This document shows positions 25,090 to 34,500 of a stretch of DNA of 64,000 nt, piece by piece. Position numbers and translations under genes: made by a program. The stretch is from positions 62,001-126,000 of the forward strand of contig NZ_SCOU01000004.1 of assembly GCF_005502435.1 (NCBI RefSeq), read 5' to 3'. The DNA is from Methylobacillus flagellatus. GTDB lineage: Bacteria; Pseudomonadota; Gammaproteobacteria; Burkholderiales; Methylophilaceae. The notes beneath the pieces are model-generated. The model searched no databases. It worked only from the letters and a program-made list of their open reading frames with translations, and was not told the origin of the DNA. Numbering within the stretch: position 1 is the stretch's first letter; the number at the start of each line of letters is the position of its first letter.

Positions 25090-27297
25090 ATGAAATACAT
25101 CGTCTTCATCAGTGCCGGTCTGGGCGCGGTACTGCTTTACCTGCTGTCGCACGCCAGTGCCAACATGGCCGAATCTGGCCATTACTACACTGTGCTGCTG
25201 GGGCTGAACATCGCGCTGGCCAGCTTGATGATCTTGCTCATCTTCTGGCAGTTATGGCGCTTGTATCGCCAGCTCAAGCTGAGGGTGATGGGCAGCCGCC
25301 TGACCTTCCGTCTGCTGGGTGCGTTCGCGCTGATGGCGATCATCCCTGGGCTGGTGGTCTATCTGCTGTCGGTGAATTTCCTCACGCGTTCCATCGAATC
25401 CTGGTTCAACGTCAAGGTCGAGGCGGCGCTGGATGGTGGCTTGCGCCTGGGTCAGAGCACGCTGGACATCATGCTCAACGACATGGAAGAGAAGGGCAAC
25501 AGCATGGCGCTGGCGCTGTCCTTGCAGCCCGCCAGTTCACATCGCGTCGTGCTCAATGACCTGCGCGAGAAAAGCGGCGTGCAGGACGCCGTGCTGTTCA
25601 CCATGCAGGGCCAGATCGTGGCGTTCTCCAGCAATGATCCATCCAGCTTCCTGCCGGAGCTGCCGAGCTTGCAGCAGCTGCGTGATGCGCGGCTGCATCC
25701 GGTCGGCAAGGTGGACCCTATCCCGGACAAAGGCTTGTACATGCGCCTGCTGGTGCCGGTATCGGTCCCCGGTCTGATCGGCGAGACCCGCATCCTGCAG
25801 CTGCTGCATCCCGTGCCGCATGCCCTGTCCACCACGGCCGAAGAAGTACAGGCGGTGTATCAGGACTATCAGGAGCTGTCATTCAGCCGCGAATCTCTCA
25901 AGGATGTGTTCGCCCTGACGCTGACACTGGTGCTCATGTTGTCCATGCTGACCGCGGTGGCCATCGCGTTCGTGCTGAGCCGTCGCCTGTCGGCGCCACT
26001 CAGCCTGCTGGCCGAGGGCACACGCGCCATCGCGCGCGGCGATTACGACACCATGCTGCCTGAACATGGCCGCGACGAGCTGGGCGTGCTGGTGCAATCG
26101 TTTAACAGCATGACACGCCAGCTGGCCGAGGCGACACAGGCGGCAGCGCGCAACCAGATGCGTGTGGAAGCGGCGCGCAGCTATCTGGAGACGGTGCTGG
26201 CGCACTTGTCCTCGGGGGTGCTGGCGCTGAACGAGCATGCCGAATTGCGCGCCAGCAACCCGGCAGCGGCGCATATCCTCGGACTGGTGCTGGAGAATCG
26301 CCAGCCGTTTGCGCACATCGCCGAACAGAAGCCAGAGCTGACCGGCTTTGTGGAGACCGTGTTGCAGCACTTCCAGCTGGGCGATCCGGCTGCGGCGCGC
26401 ATCCTCAAGCCACAGCGTGGCGAGTGGCGCGAGCAGATCGAAGTGTATGGGGCCAGTGGCACGCAGGTGATCCTGCTGCGTGGTACGCAATTGCCGGAAG
26501 GCGCAGACCGGGGCTTTGTGCTGGTGTTCGATGACATGACCACCACCGTGCAAGCCCAGCGCGATGCGGCCTGGGGCGAGGTGGCACGCCGTCTGGCCCA
26601 CGAGATCAAGAACCCGCTCACGCCGATACAGCTGTCGGCCGAGCGCCTGGAGCGCAAACTGGCGCCGCGTCTGGATGCAGCCGACGGGGAGTTGCTCAAG
26701 CGCACCACGCACACCATCGTCAGTCAGGTCAGTGCCATGAAGACCATGGTCAACGAGTTCAGCGAGTACGCGCGTGCGCCTGTGCTCAATCTGTCGGCGC
26801 TGGATATCAATCAGTTGATCGAGGATGTGCTGGGACTATACGAACCGGGCGGTGCGGAAGCGACTGGTATTCGTATAGAATCGGAACTGCAGCCGGACTT
26901 GCCGCAAGTGCAGGGTGATGCCACCATGCTGCGACAGGTGCTGCATAATCTGCTCAAGAACGCGCAGGATGCCTTGCAGGACAAGCCGGTCGGCAGGATA
27001 CAGATGCGTAGCAAGTTGCAGGACCAGCAGTTACGCGTGAGCGTGACCGATAATGGTGATGGCTTCCCGCCCAACATTCTGGCGCGTGCGTTCGAGCCAT
27101 ATACGACCACCAAGCGGCATGGCACTGGCCTGGGCCTGGCCATCGTCAAGAAAATCATGGAAGAACATGGCGGTAGCGTCAAGATCGAGAATCTTGAGGC
27201 GGGTGGGGCGTGCGTCAGCATCGCCATGCCCTTGACCAGCCAGGCCTGGCCATCACAACAAAAACAGCACTATAAAAACAACGAGCTTAAGCACTGA
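25090..27297 (+). CDS. ntrY: NtrY-type sensor histidine kinase
   Basis: 735 residues. Three N-terminal membrane helices (about 3-22, 34-54 and 74-98) and an external segment (about 99-275) are followed by a fourth helix (276-300), HAMP (about 298-352), a PAS-like region (about 365-475), the dimerisation helix with phosphoacceptor His504 (RRLAHEIKNPLTPIQLSAERL) and a C-terminal ATPase with NLLKNAQDAL, DNGDGFPP and GTGLGLAIVKKI. The NtrY-NtrX type system controls nitrogen or redox-related genes in other bacteria; the signal here is unknown. It is directly upstream of its regulator. Confidence 0.93.
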   Translation: MKYIVFISAGLGAVLLYLLSHASANMAESGHYYTVLLGLNIALASLMILLIFWQLWRLYRQLKLRVMGSRLTFRLLGAFALMAIIPGLVVYLLSVNFLTRSIESWFNVKVEAALDGGLRLGQSTLDIMLNDMEEKGNSMALALSLQPASSHRVVLNDLREKSGVQDAVLFTMQGQIVAFSSNDPSSFLPELPSLQQLRDARLHPVGKVDPIPDKGLYMRLLVPVSVPGLIGETRILQLLHPVPHALSTTAEEVQAVYQDYQELSFSRESLKDVFALTLTLVLMLSMLTAVAIAFVLSRRLSAPLSLLAEGTRAIARGDYDTMLPEHGRDELGVLVQSFNSMTRQLAEATQAAARNQMRVEAARSYLETVLAHLSSGVLALNEHAELRASNPAAAHILGLVLENRQPFAHIAEQKPELTGFVETVLQHFQLGDPAAARILKPQRGEWREQIEVYGASGTQVILLRGTQLPEGADRGFVLVFDDMTTTVQAQRDAAWGEVARRLAHEIKNPLTPIQLSAERLERKLAPRLDAADGELLKRTTHTIVSQVSAMKTMVNEFSEYARAPVLNLSALDINQLIEDVLGLYEPGGAEATGIRIESELQPDLPQVQGDATMLRQVLHNLLKNAQDALQDKPVGRIQMRSKLQDQQLRVSVTDNGDGFPPNILARAFEPYTTTKRHGTGLGLAIVKKIMEEHGGSVKIENLEAGGACVSIAMPLTSQAWPSQQKQHYKNNELKH

Positions 27298-27335
27298 AAA
27301 AACGGGGTTGCACAGTACTACATGGAGCAAACACA

Positions 27336-28598
27336 ATGACAGCAAGGCAAGTTCTGGTCGTAGATGATGAAATCGGCATACGCGAGTTGCTGCGCGATAT
27401 CCTTCAGGATGAAGGGTATCTGGTGACGCTTGCGGAAGATGCTGCCCAGGCACGCCAGATGCGTGCCCATCATCGCCCCGACCTAGTGCTGCTCGATATC
27501 TGGATGCCGGATTGTGACGGTATCAGCCTGCTCAAGGAGTGGGGCAATGGCGGCCTGCTCAATATGCCGGTGGTGATGATGTCGGGTCATGGCACCATCG
27601 ATACGGCAGTGGAGGCCACGCGTATCGGCGCGTTTGATTTCCTGGAAAAACCCATCGCGTTGCAAAAGCTGCTCAAGACCGTCAATGCGGCACTCAAGCA
27701 TGGCGAGCATCTGCCCAAATCCGACATGAGCCTGGCCCATCTGGGTAAAGGTGCGGTCATCGGTCAGCTGCGTTTGCGTCTGGAACAGCTCAGCAAGCTC
27801 AAGACCCCCTTGTTGCTGGTGGGCTCGCCCGGTTGTGGCGTGGCCTTGTGCGCGCGCTTCCTGCACGAGGCGGATACGCCTTGGCTGGAGCTGACCGAGT
27901 ATGACAAGCTGGCCAGCATGCCGCTGGAGTTGCTGGAGCAGCACCGCGACGGCTTGATCTTCATCCCTGAGGTGGCCGATCTCAGCAAGATGGAACAAAA
28001 AGGCTTGCTCATGGTGCTCAACAAGGCGGCCAAATATGGCATACGCGTGGTGTGTGCCACCACCCAGCCGCTGCCGCAGCGCGTAGCCGAACACCTGTTC
28101 GATGTGCAGCTGCTGCAACTGCTGACCGCCACCAGCCTCAGTGTGCCGGCGCTGGCAGACCACCGCGAGGATATCCCGGATCTGATCAGTGCCATGGCCA
28201 TGGTGCTCACCGAAAGTGGTGAAACGGAATACCGGGAATTCGACATCGCTGCGCTCAACGCGCTGCGCAATGCCGATTGGCCCGGCAATCTGGCCCAGCT
28301 GGAGAGCGTGGTGCGCAACCTGATGCAGACCACGCTGGGTGAGGTGATCGAGCTGGACGATGTCAACCGCGTGTTGCAGCAGTTCGCGCCCGTGCAAGCC
28401 GTGGAACAGGCGCCGCCCTTGCCGTTGGTGGATATGGAAAAACCGCTGCGCGAGGCACGTGATGATTTCGAACGCCTGTATTTCGAGCATCACATCGCCA
28501 AAACGGCGGGCAACATCAGCAAGGTGGCGGAACAGGCGCAGCTGGAACGTACGCACTTGTACCGCAAGCTCAAGCAGCTGGGTATCAAGACGCGCTAA
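27336..28598 (+). CDS. ntrX: NtrX-type response regulator with degenerate AAA+ domain
   Basis: 420 residues: receiver domain (1-125, acidic pocket Asp10/Asp11, phosphoacceptor Asp54, Lys in EKP), central AAA+-derived domain (about 140-340) and a Fis-type HTH at the end (AKTAGNISKVAEQAQLERTHLYRKLKQLGI). The central domain is not active by sequence: the Walker A lysine is replaced (GSPGCGVAL, Val169), Walker B is LIFIPEV instead of LFLDE, and the GAFTGA loop that contacts sigma-54 is absent. It may therefore bind DNA and regulate without sigma-54 activation. GGAG precedes the ATG. Confidence 0.9.
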   Translation: MTARQVLVVDDEIGIRELLRDILQDEGYLVTLAEDAAQARQMRAHHRPDLVLLDIWMPDCDGISLLKEWGNGGLLNMPVVMMSGHGTIDTAVEATRIGAFDFLEKPIALQKLLKTVNAALKHGEHLPKSDMSLAHLGKGAVIGQLRLRLEQLSKLKTPLLLVGSPGCGVALCARFLHEADTPWLELTEYDKLASMPLELLEQHRDGLIFIPEVADLSKMEQKGLLMVLNKAAKYGIRVVCATTQPLPQRVAEHLFDVQLLQLLTATSLSVPALADHREDIPDLISAMAMVLTESGETEYREFDIAALNALRNADWPGNLAQLESVVRNLMQTTLGEVIELDDVNRVLQQFAPVQAVEQAPPLPLVDMEKPLREARDDFERLYFEHHIAKTAGNISKVAEQAQLERTHLYRKLKQLGIKTR

Positions 28599-28649
28599 GG
28601 GTGCCAGGCCGTGAATAGCGCTGGATGATCCGGCTGTGTTGTAAATCAG

Positions 28650-28677
28650 AAAAAAACCGGCATGTGCCGGTTTTTTT
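28650..28677. terminator. Bidirectional terminator between ntrX and xth
   Basis: AAAAAAACCGGCATGTGCCGGTTTTTTT is symmetrical, with a GC stem and A and T runs on each side, between two convergent genes. Confidence 0.92.
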
Positions 28678-28699
28678 AGCTATTGAATATGCTGGCCGT

Positions 28700-29470
28700 T
28701 CAGGCGCTATGCAGCTCCAGCACCACCGGCGTGTGGTCGGACGGGCGCTCCAGTTTGCGCGGTGCTTTATCTATCCAGCAACGGCTGCAGCCCGCTTTCA
28801 ATGCTTCGCTGACCAGGATGTGGTCGATGCGTAAGCCCAGGTTGCGCCTGAAACCCGCCATGCGGTAATCCCACCAACTGAAGCTGCTGTCTGCCTGCTC
28901 GAACAGCCGGAAGCTGTCATGCAGCCCCATGTCCAGCAGTTGCTGGAACACGGCACGCTCGGGCGCACTGACCAGCACTTGCCCCACCCACGCGGCCGGG
29001 TCATGCACATCGCGGTCTTCGGGGGCGATGTTGTAATCGCCCAGCAGCGCCAGTTTGGGATGTTGTTTCAGCTCCTGCTGCAGCCAGTCAGTGAGCGCTT
29101 GCAACCAGCCCAGCTTGTATTGGTATTTATCCGATTCCAGGCTTTGACCGTTGGGGATGTAAGCACACACGATGCGCACACCCTCTATGGTGGCGGTGAG
29201 CACACGCTTCTGCTCGTCCACATAGCCCGGGATGCCGAACTGCACCTCCTGCGGTAACTGCTTGCTGATGATGGCCACTCCGTTATAGGTCTTCTGGCCG
29301 CTGTGCAGCGCGTGATAACCGGCTTCCTGCAGAGCAGCGTACGGAAACTTGCTGTCCTCCTGTTTAGTTTCCTGCAGGCATAGCACGTCGGGTTGCTCGC
29401 TGGCCAACCAGTCCAGCACATGCGGCAGGCGTACGTTCAGCGAGTTGACGTTCCAGGTGGCGATCTTCAT
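28700..29470 (-). CDS. xth: Exodeoxyribonuclease III
   Basis: About 256 residues from ATG 29470 (MKIATWNVNSLNVRLP). The endonuclease/exonuclease/phosphatase fold motifs are all present: LCLQETKQED (metal-binding Glu), YNGVAI, LLGDYNIAPEDRDVHDP (Asp/Asn), SFSWWDYR and the catalytic SDHTPVVLEL with the final His. It repairs AP sites and 3' blocked ends. It stands alone after the bidirectional terminator. Confidence 0.96.
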   Translation of the reverse strand: MKIATWNVNSLNVRLPHVLDWLASEQPDVLCLQETKQEDSKFPYAALQEAGYHALHSGQKTYNGVAIISKQLPQEVQFGIPGYVDEQKRVLTATIEGVRIVCAYIPNGQSLESDKYQYKLGWLQALTDWLQQELKQHPKLALLGDYNIAPEDRDVHDPAAWVGQVLVSAPERAVFQQLLDMGLHDSFRLFEQADSSFSWWDYRMAGFRRNLGLRIDHILVSEALKAGCSRCWIDKAPRKLERPSDHTPVVLELHSA

Positions 29471-29597
29471 GGGCAAGTTTCTGTAATGAACCTAAGAATA
29501 GATAAAAAGGGCAGATAAAAAATCCGGTTGTCTGCGGGAATATGCAGGCAACCGGATCAGGATGCAATAGCGTCAGTGGCCAGCCACTGAATGTGAA

Positions 29598-31643
29598 CTA
29601 TGCGTTCATGCCGTTATGGCGCAACAGCGCATCCATATTGGGTTCGCGGCCACGGAAGGCGACAAAGGATTCCAGCGCCGGGCGCGAGCCGCCCATGGCG
29701 AGGATCTCCTGCCAGAACTTGCGGCCCGTGGCCTCGGATAACACGCCGGTCTCCTCGAACAGGCTATAGGCATCTGCCGACAGCACTTCCGCCCATTTGT
29801 AGCTGTAATAGCCTGCCGCGTAGCCACCTGCGAAGATATGCGAGAAGTTATGCGGGAAGCGGTTCCACTTGGGTGGGCGCACCACGGCGACTTCGTCGCG
29901 TACCTGCTCGATGAGGTCCAGCGCGGTCGCGCTGCCATGCGGGTCGAAATCGCTGTGCAAACGCATGTCGAACAGCGAGAACTCGATCTGCCGCACGGTC
30001 TGCATGCCGGCCTGGAAGTTCTTGGCGGCCACCATCTTGTCGAACAGGGCGCGTGGCAGCTGAGCACCGGTGTCCACGTGTGCAGTCATGTGGCGCAGCA
30101 CATTCCACTCCCAGCAGAAGTTCTCCATGAACTGGCTGGGCAATTCCACCGCATCCCATTCCACGCCCTTGATGCCGGACACGCCGTATTCGTCCACTTG
30201 CGTCAGCATGTGGTGCAGGCCGTGACCGAACTCATGGAACAGGGTCTGCACTTCGTCGTGCGTGAACAGCGCCGGTTTGCCACCCACCGGGCCGGAGAAA
30301 TTGCAGGTCAGGAACGCCACTGGCGTCTCCACACCATGCGCTTTGCGGCGACGCGTGATGGCTTCATCCATCCAGGCGCCACCGCGCTTGTTGTTGCGCG
30401 CATACAGATCCAGATAGAACTGGCCGACCAGCTGGCCATTGCTTTGCACGATGTCGTAGAAACTGGCATCGGCATGCCATACCGGCGCTGCGGATCTCTT
30501 CACCTGTACGCCAAAGATGGTTTCGATCACCTTGAACAGGCCCGCCAGCACCTTGGCTTCCGGGAAGTATTGCTTCACCTCCTGGTCAGAGAACGCATAT
30601 TTGTCTTCGCGCAGCTTTTCCGACACATAGGCCACATCCCAGGCCTGCATGTCGCTGATGCCCAGCTTGGCTGCGTAGGCGGTCAGTTCGGCCATGTCGC
30701 GTGCGGCATACGGTTTGGCGCGCTTGGCCAATGTGTCGAGGAACTCGACCACTTGCGCAGGCGTGTCGGCCATCTTGCTGGCCAGCGACATCTCGGCGTA
30801 ATTGGCATAGCCCAGCAGACGCGCCTCTTCCTGGCGCAGCTTGAGGATATCCACCATCAGTGGCGAGTTGTCCCACTCCGGTTTGCCGAACTCGGAGGCA
30901 CGTGTGGCGTAAGCGCGGTACAGCGTCTCGCGCAGCGCGCGGTCGTCAGCGTACTGCAGCACCGGCATGTAGGACGGGAAGTGCAGCGTGAACTTCCAGC
31001 CGCGCTTGCCATCGGCCTGTGCGGCTTCGCTGGCGGTCTGCAGGGCATCTGCCGGCACGCCGGCCACCTGGGCGGCGTCTTCCACGTAATGCGCGTAGGC
31101 ATTGGTGGTGTCCATGATGTTTTCCTCGAAACGCGAGGTCAGCAAGGACAGCTGTTCCTGTATGGCCTTGAAGCGGGCTTTTTCTGCCGTGGGCAGCTCT
31201 GCCCCACCCAGGCGGAAATCACGCAGTTCGTTGTCGATGATCTTGCGCTGGGCGGTGTTCAGGCTGTTGTAAGCGGCGCTGTCGCGCAGGGCACGGTAGC
31301 GCGCATACAGACGTTCGTCCTGGGCCAGGTCGCTGTAGAAGTCGGTGAGCTTGGGCAGGTTGTCGTTATAGGCTTGGCGCAGTTCCGGGCTGTTGACCAC
31401 GGCATTGGTGTGGCTGACCTGGGTCCAGGCACGCGAGATCTGCTCTTCGAGATCTTCCAGCGGGCGCACGAAATTGTCCCAGCTGGGTTCGCTGCTGGCG
31501 CTGGCCAGTTGTTCGATCTGCAGACGCGCGTTTTGCAACAGGGCGTCCACAGCCGGGCTGACGTCGTCCGGCAGCAGCTGGTCGAAACGGGGCAGGCCGG
31601 AAAAATCCAGCAGAGGGTTGGTGCGCATAACCGGGTCGTTCAC
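29598..31643 (-). CDS. prlC: Oligopeptidase A (M3 family)
   Basis: About 680 residues, the normal length. Zinc-metallopeptidase motif FHEFGHGLHHML with the third ligand Glu 25-30 residues downstream (GVEWDAVELPSQFMENFCWE). The N-terminal helical half and PPKWNRFPHNFSHIFAGGYAAGYYSYKWAEVLSAD near the end are typical M3 features. It digests short peptides in the cytoplasm. Codons 2-3 of the ATG frame starting at 31658 form AAGGAA, which suits GTG 31643 as start; ATG 31658 and ATG 31628 are alternatives. Confidence 0.95.
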   Translation of the reverse strand: MNDPVMRTNPLLDFSGLPRFDQLLPDDVSPAVDALLQNARLQIEQLASASSEPSWDNFVRPLEDLEEQISRAWTQVSHTNAVVNSPELRQAYNDNLPKLTDFYSDLAQDERLYARYRALRDSAAYNSLNTAQRKIIDNELRDFRLGGAELPTAEKARFKAIQEQLSLLTSRFEENIMDTTNAYAHYVEDAAQVAGVPADALQTASEAAQADGKRGWKFTLHFPSYMPVLQYADDRALRETLYRAYATRASEFGKPEWDNSPLMVDILKLRQEEARLLGYANYAEMSLASKMADTPAQVVEFLDTLAKRAKPYAARDMAELTAYAAKLGISDMQAWDVAYVSEKLREDKYAFSDQEVKQYFPEAKVLAGLFKVIETIFGVQVKRSAAPVWHADASFYDIVQSNGQLVGQFYLDLYARNNKRGGAWMDEAITRRRKAHGVETPVAFLTCNFSGPVGGKPALFTHDEVQTLFHEFGHGLHHMLTQVDEYGVSGIKGVEWDAVELPSQFMENFCWEWNVLRHMTAHVDTGAQLPRALFDKMVAAKNFQAGMQTVRQIEFSLFDMRLHSDFDPHGSATALDLIEQVRDEVAVVRPPKWNRFPHNFSHIFAGGYAAGYYSYKWAEVLSADAYSLFEETGVLSEATGRKFWQEILAMGGSRPALESFVAFRGREPNMDALLRHNGMNA

Positions 31644-31707
31644 GAGCGATTCCTTCATTCAATGTACCGGCTGTTTGCATCTGGCCGGTATTCAGGCTGC
31701 TGGCATC

Positions 31708-32064
31708 TCAGCTGATCAGGCGCAATGCCAGCGGGTAACGGTAGTTTTCGCCTTTGCTGGTGGCGACAGCGGCCAGGATGCTGAACAGCAGGTTCACCAG
31801 CCACAGCATAGGCATCAGCAAAAAGCCGATGAGGATGAACATCAGCACCCAGCAGACGGCATAAGCGATCAGCAGCGAGATCTGGAAATTCAGTGCTTCA
31901 CGCGCCTGTTCGGCGATGTAGGCGTTGTCGTCCTTTTTCAGCAGCCAGACGATCAAGCCGGGCAGAAAGCAGAACAGGATGCCACCAAGGTGGGTCAATA
32001 CGACGATGTTCTTATCGTCGGAACTGGGTTGTTGGGTGGTCGTTTCTTGCAATGGCTCACTCAT
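31708..32064 (-). CDS. DUF4870-type membrane protein
   Basis: 118 residues with three hydrophobic helices (about 22-42, 61-85 and 86-106). It has the DUF4870/Tic20-like pattern LTHLGGILFCFLPGLIVWLLKKD, EQAREALNFQISL. A polar N terminus precedes. AATAAGGAGGATG gives a strong ribosome site. The gene is immediately downstream of the EI gene (12 bases), reading the same way. Function unknown. Confidence 0.88.
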   Translation of the reverse strand: MSEPLQETTTQQPSSDDKNIVVLTHLGGILFCFLPGLIVWLLKKDDNAYIAEQAREALNFQISLLIAYAVCWVLMFILIGFLLMPMLWLVNLLFSILAAVATSKGENYRYPLALRLIS

Positions 32065-32076
32065 GGTACATCCTCC

Positions 32077-33825
32077 TTATTGAAGATTGAGTTTATCCAG
32101 CAAAGGTTCAATTTTGTCGCTGTCACCGCTGTTGAGTATCTTGCGCGCCAGCACGCCGAGACGTGGCACGTCGGTTTGCAGGATACGGCGTTTCACCGCC
32201 AGCAGTTGCGCCGAATGCATGGAGAACTGACGCAGCCCCAGCCCCAGCAGCAACTTGGTCAGACGCGGGTCACCGGCCATTTCGCCGCACACCGACACCG
32301 GCTTGCCGAGTTTCTCGCCGGCCCGTATGGTCATCTCCACCAGTTGCAGCACGGCCGGGTGCAGCGGGTTATACAGATGCGACACGCTGTCGTCGGTGCG
32401 ATCGATGGCCAGCGAATACTGGATCAGGTCATTGGTGCCTATGGACAGAAAATCCAGCTGCTGGGCGAACGCCTCGGCGGTGAGCGCCGCCGCGGGCACT
32501 TCTATCATGCCGCCCAGTTTGATGTCCTCATCGAACGGGATCTGTTGCTTGCGCAGGCTGAGCTTGGCGCGTTCCAGCATCAGCTTGGTCTGGCGCAGCT
32601 CGGACAGCGTGGACAGCATGGGCACCAGGATCTTGATATTGCCATAATGCGAGGCGCGCAGCAGGGCGCGTAGCTGGGCATGGAAGATGGGCGGGTCAGC
32701 CAGGCACAGGCGTATGGCGCGCAAGCCCAGCGCCGGGTTGGTGCAGCTGCGCGCCGTATCAGGGTTCATCTGCTTGTCCGCCCCCAAGTCCAGGGTGCGG
32801 ATGGTGACCGGCAGGCCTTTCATGGCCTCGGCCACCTTGCGGTAAGCGATGAACTGTTCCTCTTCGTCCGGCATCTCGCGCCGGTTCATGAACAGGAATT
32901 CGGTACGGTACAGGCCGATGCCGGTGGCACCGGCGGCCCTGGCTTTGACCACGTCCTCGGGCACTTCGATGTTGGCGTGCAGCTCGATGGCGGTGCCATC
33001 CAGCGTGACCGCCTTGTTGAGGCGGATGCGCTTGAGCTTTTGCTGCTCCAGCTCCCACTGTTCCTGCTTGAGCCGGTATTCGCCCAGCGTGTCCTTGTCC
33101 GGGTTGACGATGACCACGCCCTGGTTGCCATCGACGATGATCAGCTCATCGTCACGGATCAGGTCGCGTGCGCGCTGCATGGCGACGATGGACGGGATGT
33201 TGAGGCTGCGCGCCAGAATGGCGGTGTGTGAGGTGACACCGCCTACATCGGTGATGAAGGCCGCGAACTGGTGATGCTTGAACTGGATGGCGTCGGCAGG
33301 CGACAGGTCATGGGCGACCAGGATGATGTCGCTCTCCTGTTCGCGCACGGCGACCTGGCTGGGGTGGCCAAGCAGCGCCTTGATGATGCGCTCCACCACT
33401 TGTACCACGTCCTGCTTGCGCTCGCGCAGGTACTCGTCCTCGATCTGCTCGAACTGTTCGACCAGGTCTTCCATCTGCAGCTTCACCGCCCACTCGGCGT
33501 TGCATTGCTCGCGCAGGATGATGAGCTTGGGTTCTTCGGACAGGTGTTTGTCGCCCAGGATCATCAGGTGGGTGGCGACAAAGGCATCCAGCTCGGCAGG
33601 CGCGCCTGCCGGCAATTGCTGCTTGATGGTCTGCAGGTCACGGCGCACCGTGGAGATGGCCTGTTCGTAGCGCGCGATCTCCAGCCTGAGCAGGTGCTCG
33701 GGCAGCTGATAGTGTGCGACTTCCAGCAGGGCATTGGAGACCAGATGCGCGCGGCCGATGGCGATGCCACCGGACACGGCGATGCCGTGCATGGAGAACG
33801 AGACGGGGGCGCTGGGCGGGGGCAT
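32077..33825 (-). CDS. ptsI: PTS enzyme I (PEP-protein phosphotransferase)
   Basis: 582 residues, no N-terminal GAF domain, so ordinary EI rather than the PtsP type. Phospho-His200 in DVGGVTSHTAILARS, the PEP-binding barrel with GATGIGLYRTEFLFM and NDLIQYSLAIDRTD, and the active-site Cys in VSVCGEMAGDP are visible. With HPr, the EIIA and HprK next to it, and with no sugar permease in the cluster, it most likely runs a regulatory PTS. It follows the HPr gene after 5 bases. Confidence 0.94.
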   Translation of the reverse strand: MPPPSAPVSFSMHGIAVSGGIAIGRAHLVSNALLEVAHYQLPEHLLRLEIARYEQAISTVRRDLQTIKQQLPAGAPAELDAFVATHLMILGDKHLSEEPKLIILREQCNAEWAVKLQMEDLVEQFEQIEDEYLRERKQDVVQVVERIIKALLGHPSQVAVREQESDIILVAHDLSPADAIQFKHHQFAAFITDVGGVTSHTAILARSLNIPSIVAMQRARDLIRDDELIIVDGNQGVVIVNPDKDTLGEYRLKQEQWELEQQKLKRIRLNKAVTLDGTAIELHANIEVPEDVVKARAAGATGIGLYRTEFLFMNRREMPDEEEQFIAYRKVAEAMKGLPVTIRTLDLGADKQMNPDTARSCTNPALGLRAIRLCLADPPIFHAQLRALLRASHYGNIKILVPMLSTLSELRQTKLMLERAKLSLRKQQIPFDEDIKLGGMIEVPAAALTAEAFAQQLDFLSIGTNDLIQYSLAIDRTDDSVSHLYNPLHPAVLQLVEMTIRAGEKLGKPVSVCGEMAGDPRLTKLLLGLGLRQFSMHSAQLLAVKRRILQTDVPRLGVLARKILNSGDSDKIEPLLDKLNLQ

Positions 33826-33830
33826 CAGCC

Positions 33831-34100
33831 TTATTCCGGCTCGCCGAAACGCTGGTTGATCAGGGTGGTCAGCGCATTGATGGCGGCTTCTTCATCCGCG
33901 CCATTGGCCTCCAGGATCAGCTTGTTGCCCTTGCTGGCGGCCAGCATCATCACGCCCATGATACTTTTGGCGTTGACGCGCCTGCCGTTACGTTCCAGCC
34001 AGATCTCGCAATTGAATTGGCTGGCGGTCTGCGTCAGGCGTGTCGATGCACGCGCATGCAGGCCGAGTTTGTTGATGATTTCAATTTCCTGCTTGATCAT
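33831..34100 (-). CDS. ptsH: HPr phosphocarrier protein
   Basis: 89 residues from ATG 34100. The EI-phosphorylated His15 sits in KLGLHARAS, and Ser46 in KSIMGVMML is the HprK target, so both phosphorylation sites are intact. The frame extends 17 codons upstream, overlapping the EIIA gene; the canonical N terminus MIKQEIEI decides the start. It overlaps the EIIA stop by 20 bases. The Ser46 context fits the presence of hprK upstream. Confidence 0.96.
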   Translation of the reverse strand: MIKQEIEIINKLGLHARASTRLTQTASQFNCEIWLERNGRRVNAKSIMGVMMLAASKGNKLILEANGADEEAAINALTTLINQRFGEPE

Positions 34101-34500
34101 GATGCTTGCATGCTTCCTCGGTAAAATGCACGACGCCCTCACGGCCGCCACTCAGCGCCTTGTCCACCAGTGTGGTGATGCTGCCATTGCGATAGGTCAG
34201 CGCGCGCACCAGCATGGGCAGATTGACGCCCGCCACGCCTTCCACACGCCCCGGCGTGAGCAGCTTGCCCACCACGTTACAGGGGGTGGCGCCGTAGATG
34301 TCGGACAGCACCAGCACGCCCTGACCTTCATCCAGATCACGCACCATCTGCAGGCCCAGCGGCAGCAGTTCGACCGGGTCGTCATGCATACCTATGCCCA
34401 GCTGCTGCAGTTTGGGCGGGCGCCCGCCCATGACATGGCTGGCACAGTGGATCAGGCTTTCACCCAGCGTACCGTGCGCCACGATCAATATTCCTATCAT
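34081..34500 (-). CDS. PTS EIIA component, mannose family
   Basis: 139 residues from ATG 34500. The EIIA-Man fold is shown by MIGILIVAHGTLGESL with phospho-His9, VLSDIYGATPCNVVGKLL and the DLDEGQGVLVLSD strand. No EIIB, EIIC or EIID gene is present nearby, so it is probably a regulatory acceptor as in other betaproteobacteria. It overlaps the end of rapZ and the start of the HPr gene. The frame continues 45 codons upstream into rapZ, which is rejected as a start. Confidence 0.92.
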   Translation of the reverse strand: MIGILIVAHGTLGESLIHCASHVMGGRPPKLQQLGIGMHDDPVELLPLGLQMVRDLDEGQGVLVLSDIYGATPCNVVGKLLTPGRVEGVAGVNLPMLVRALTYRNGSITTLVDKALSGGREGVVHFTEEACKHHDQAGN

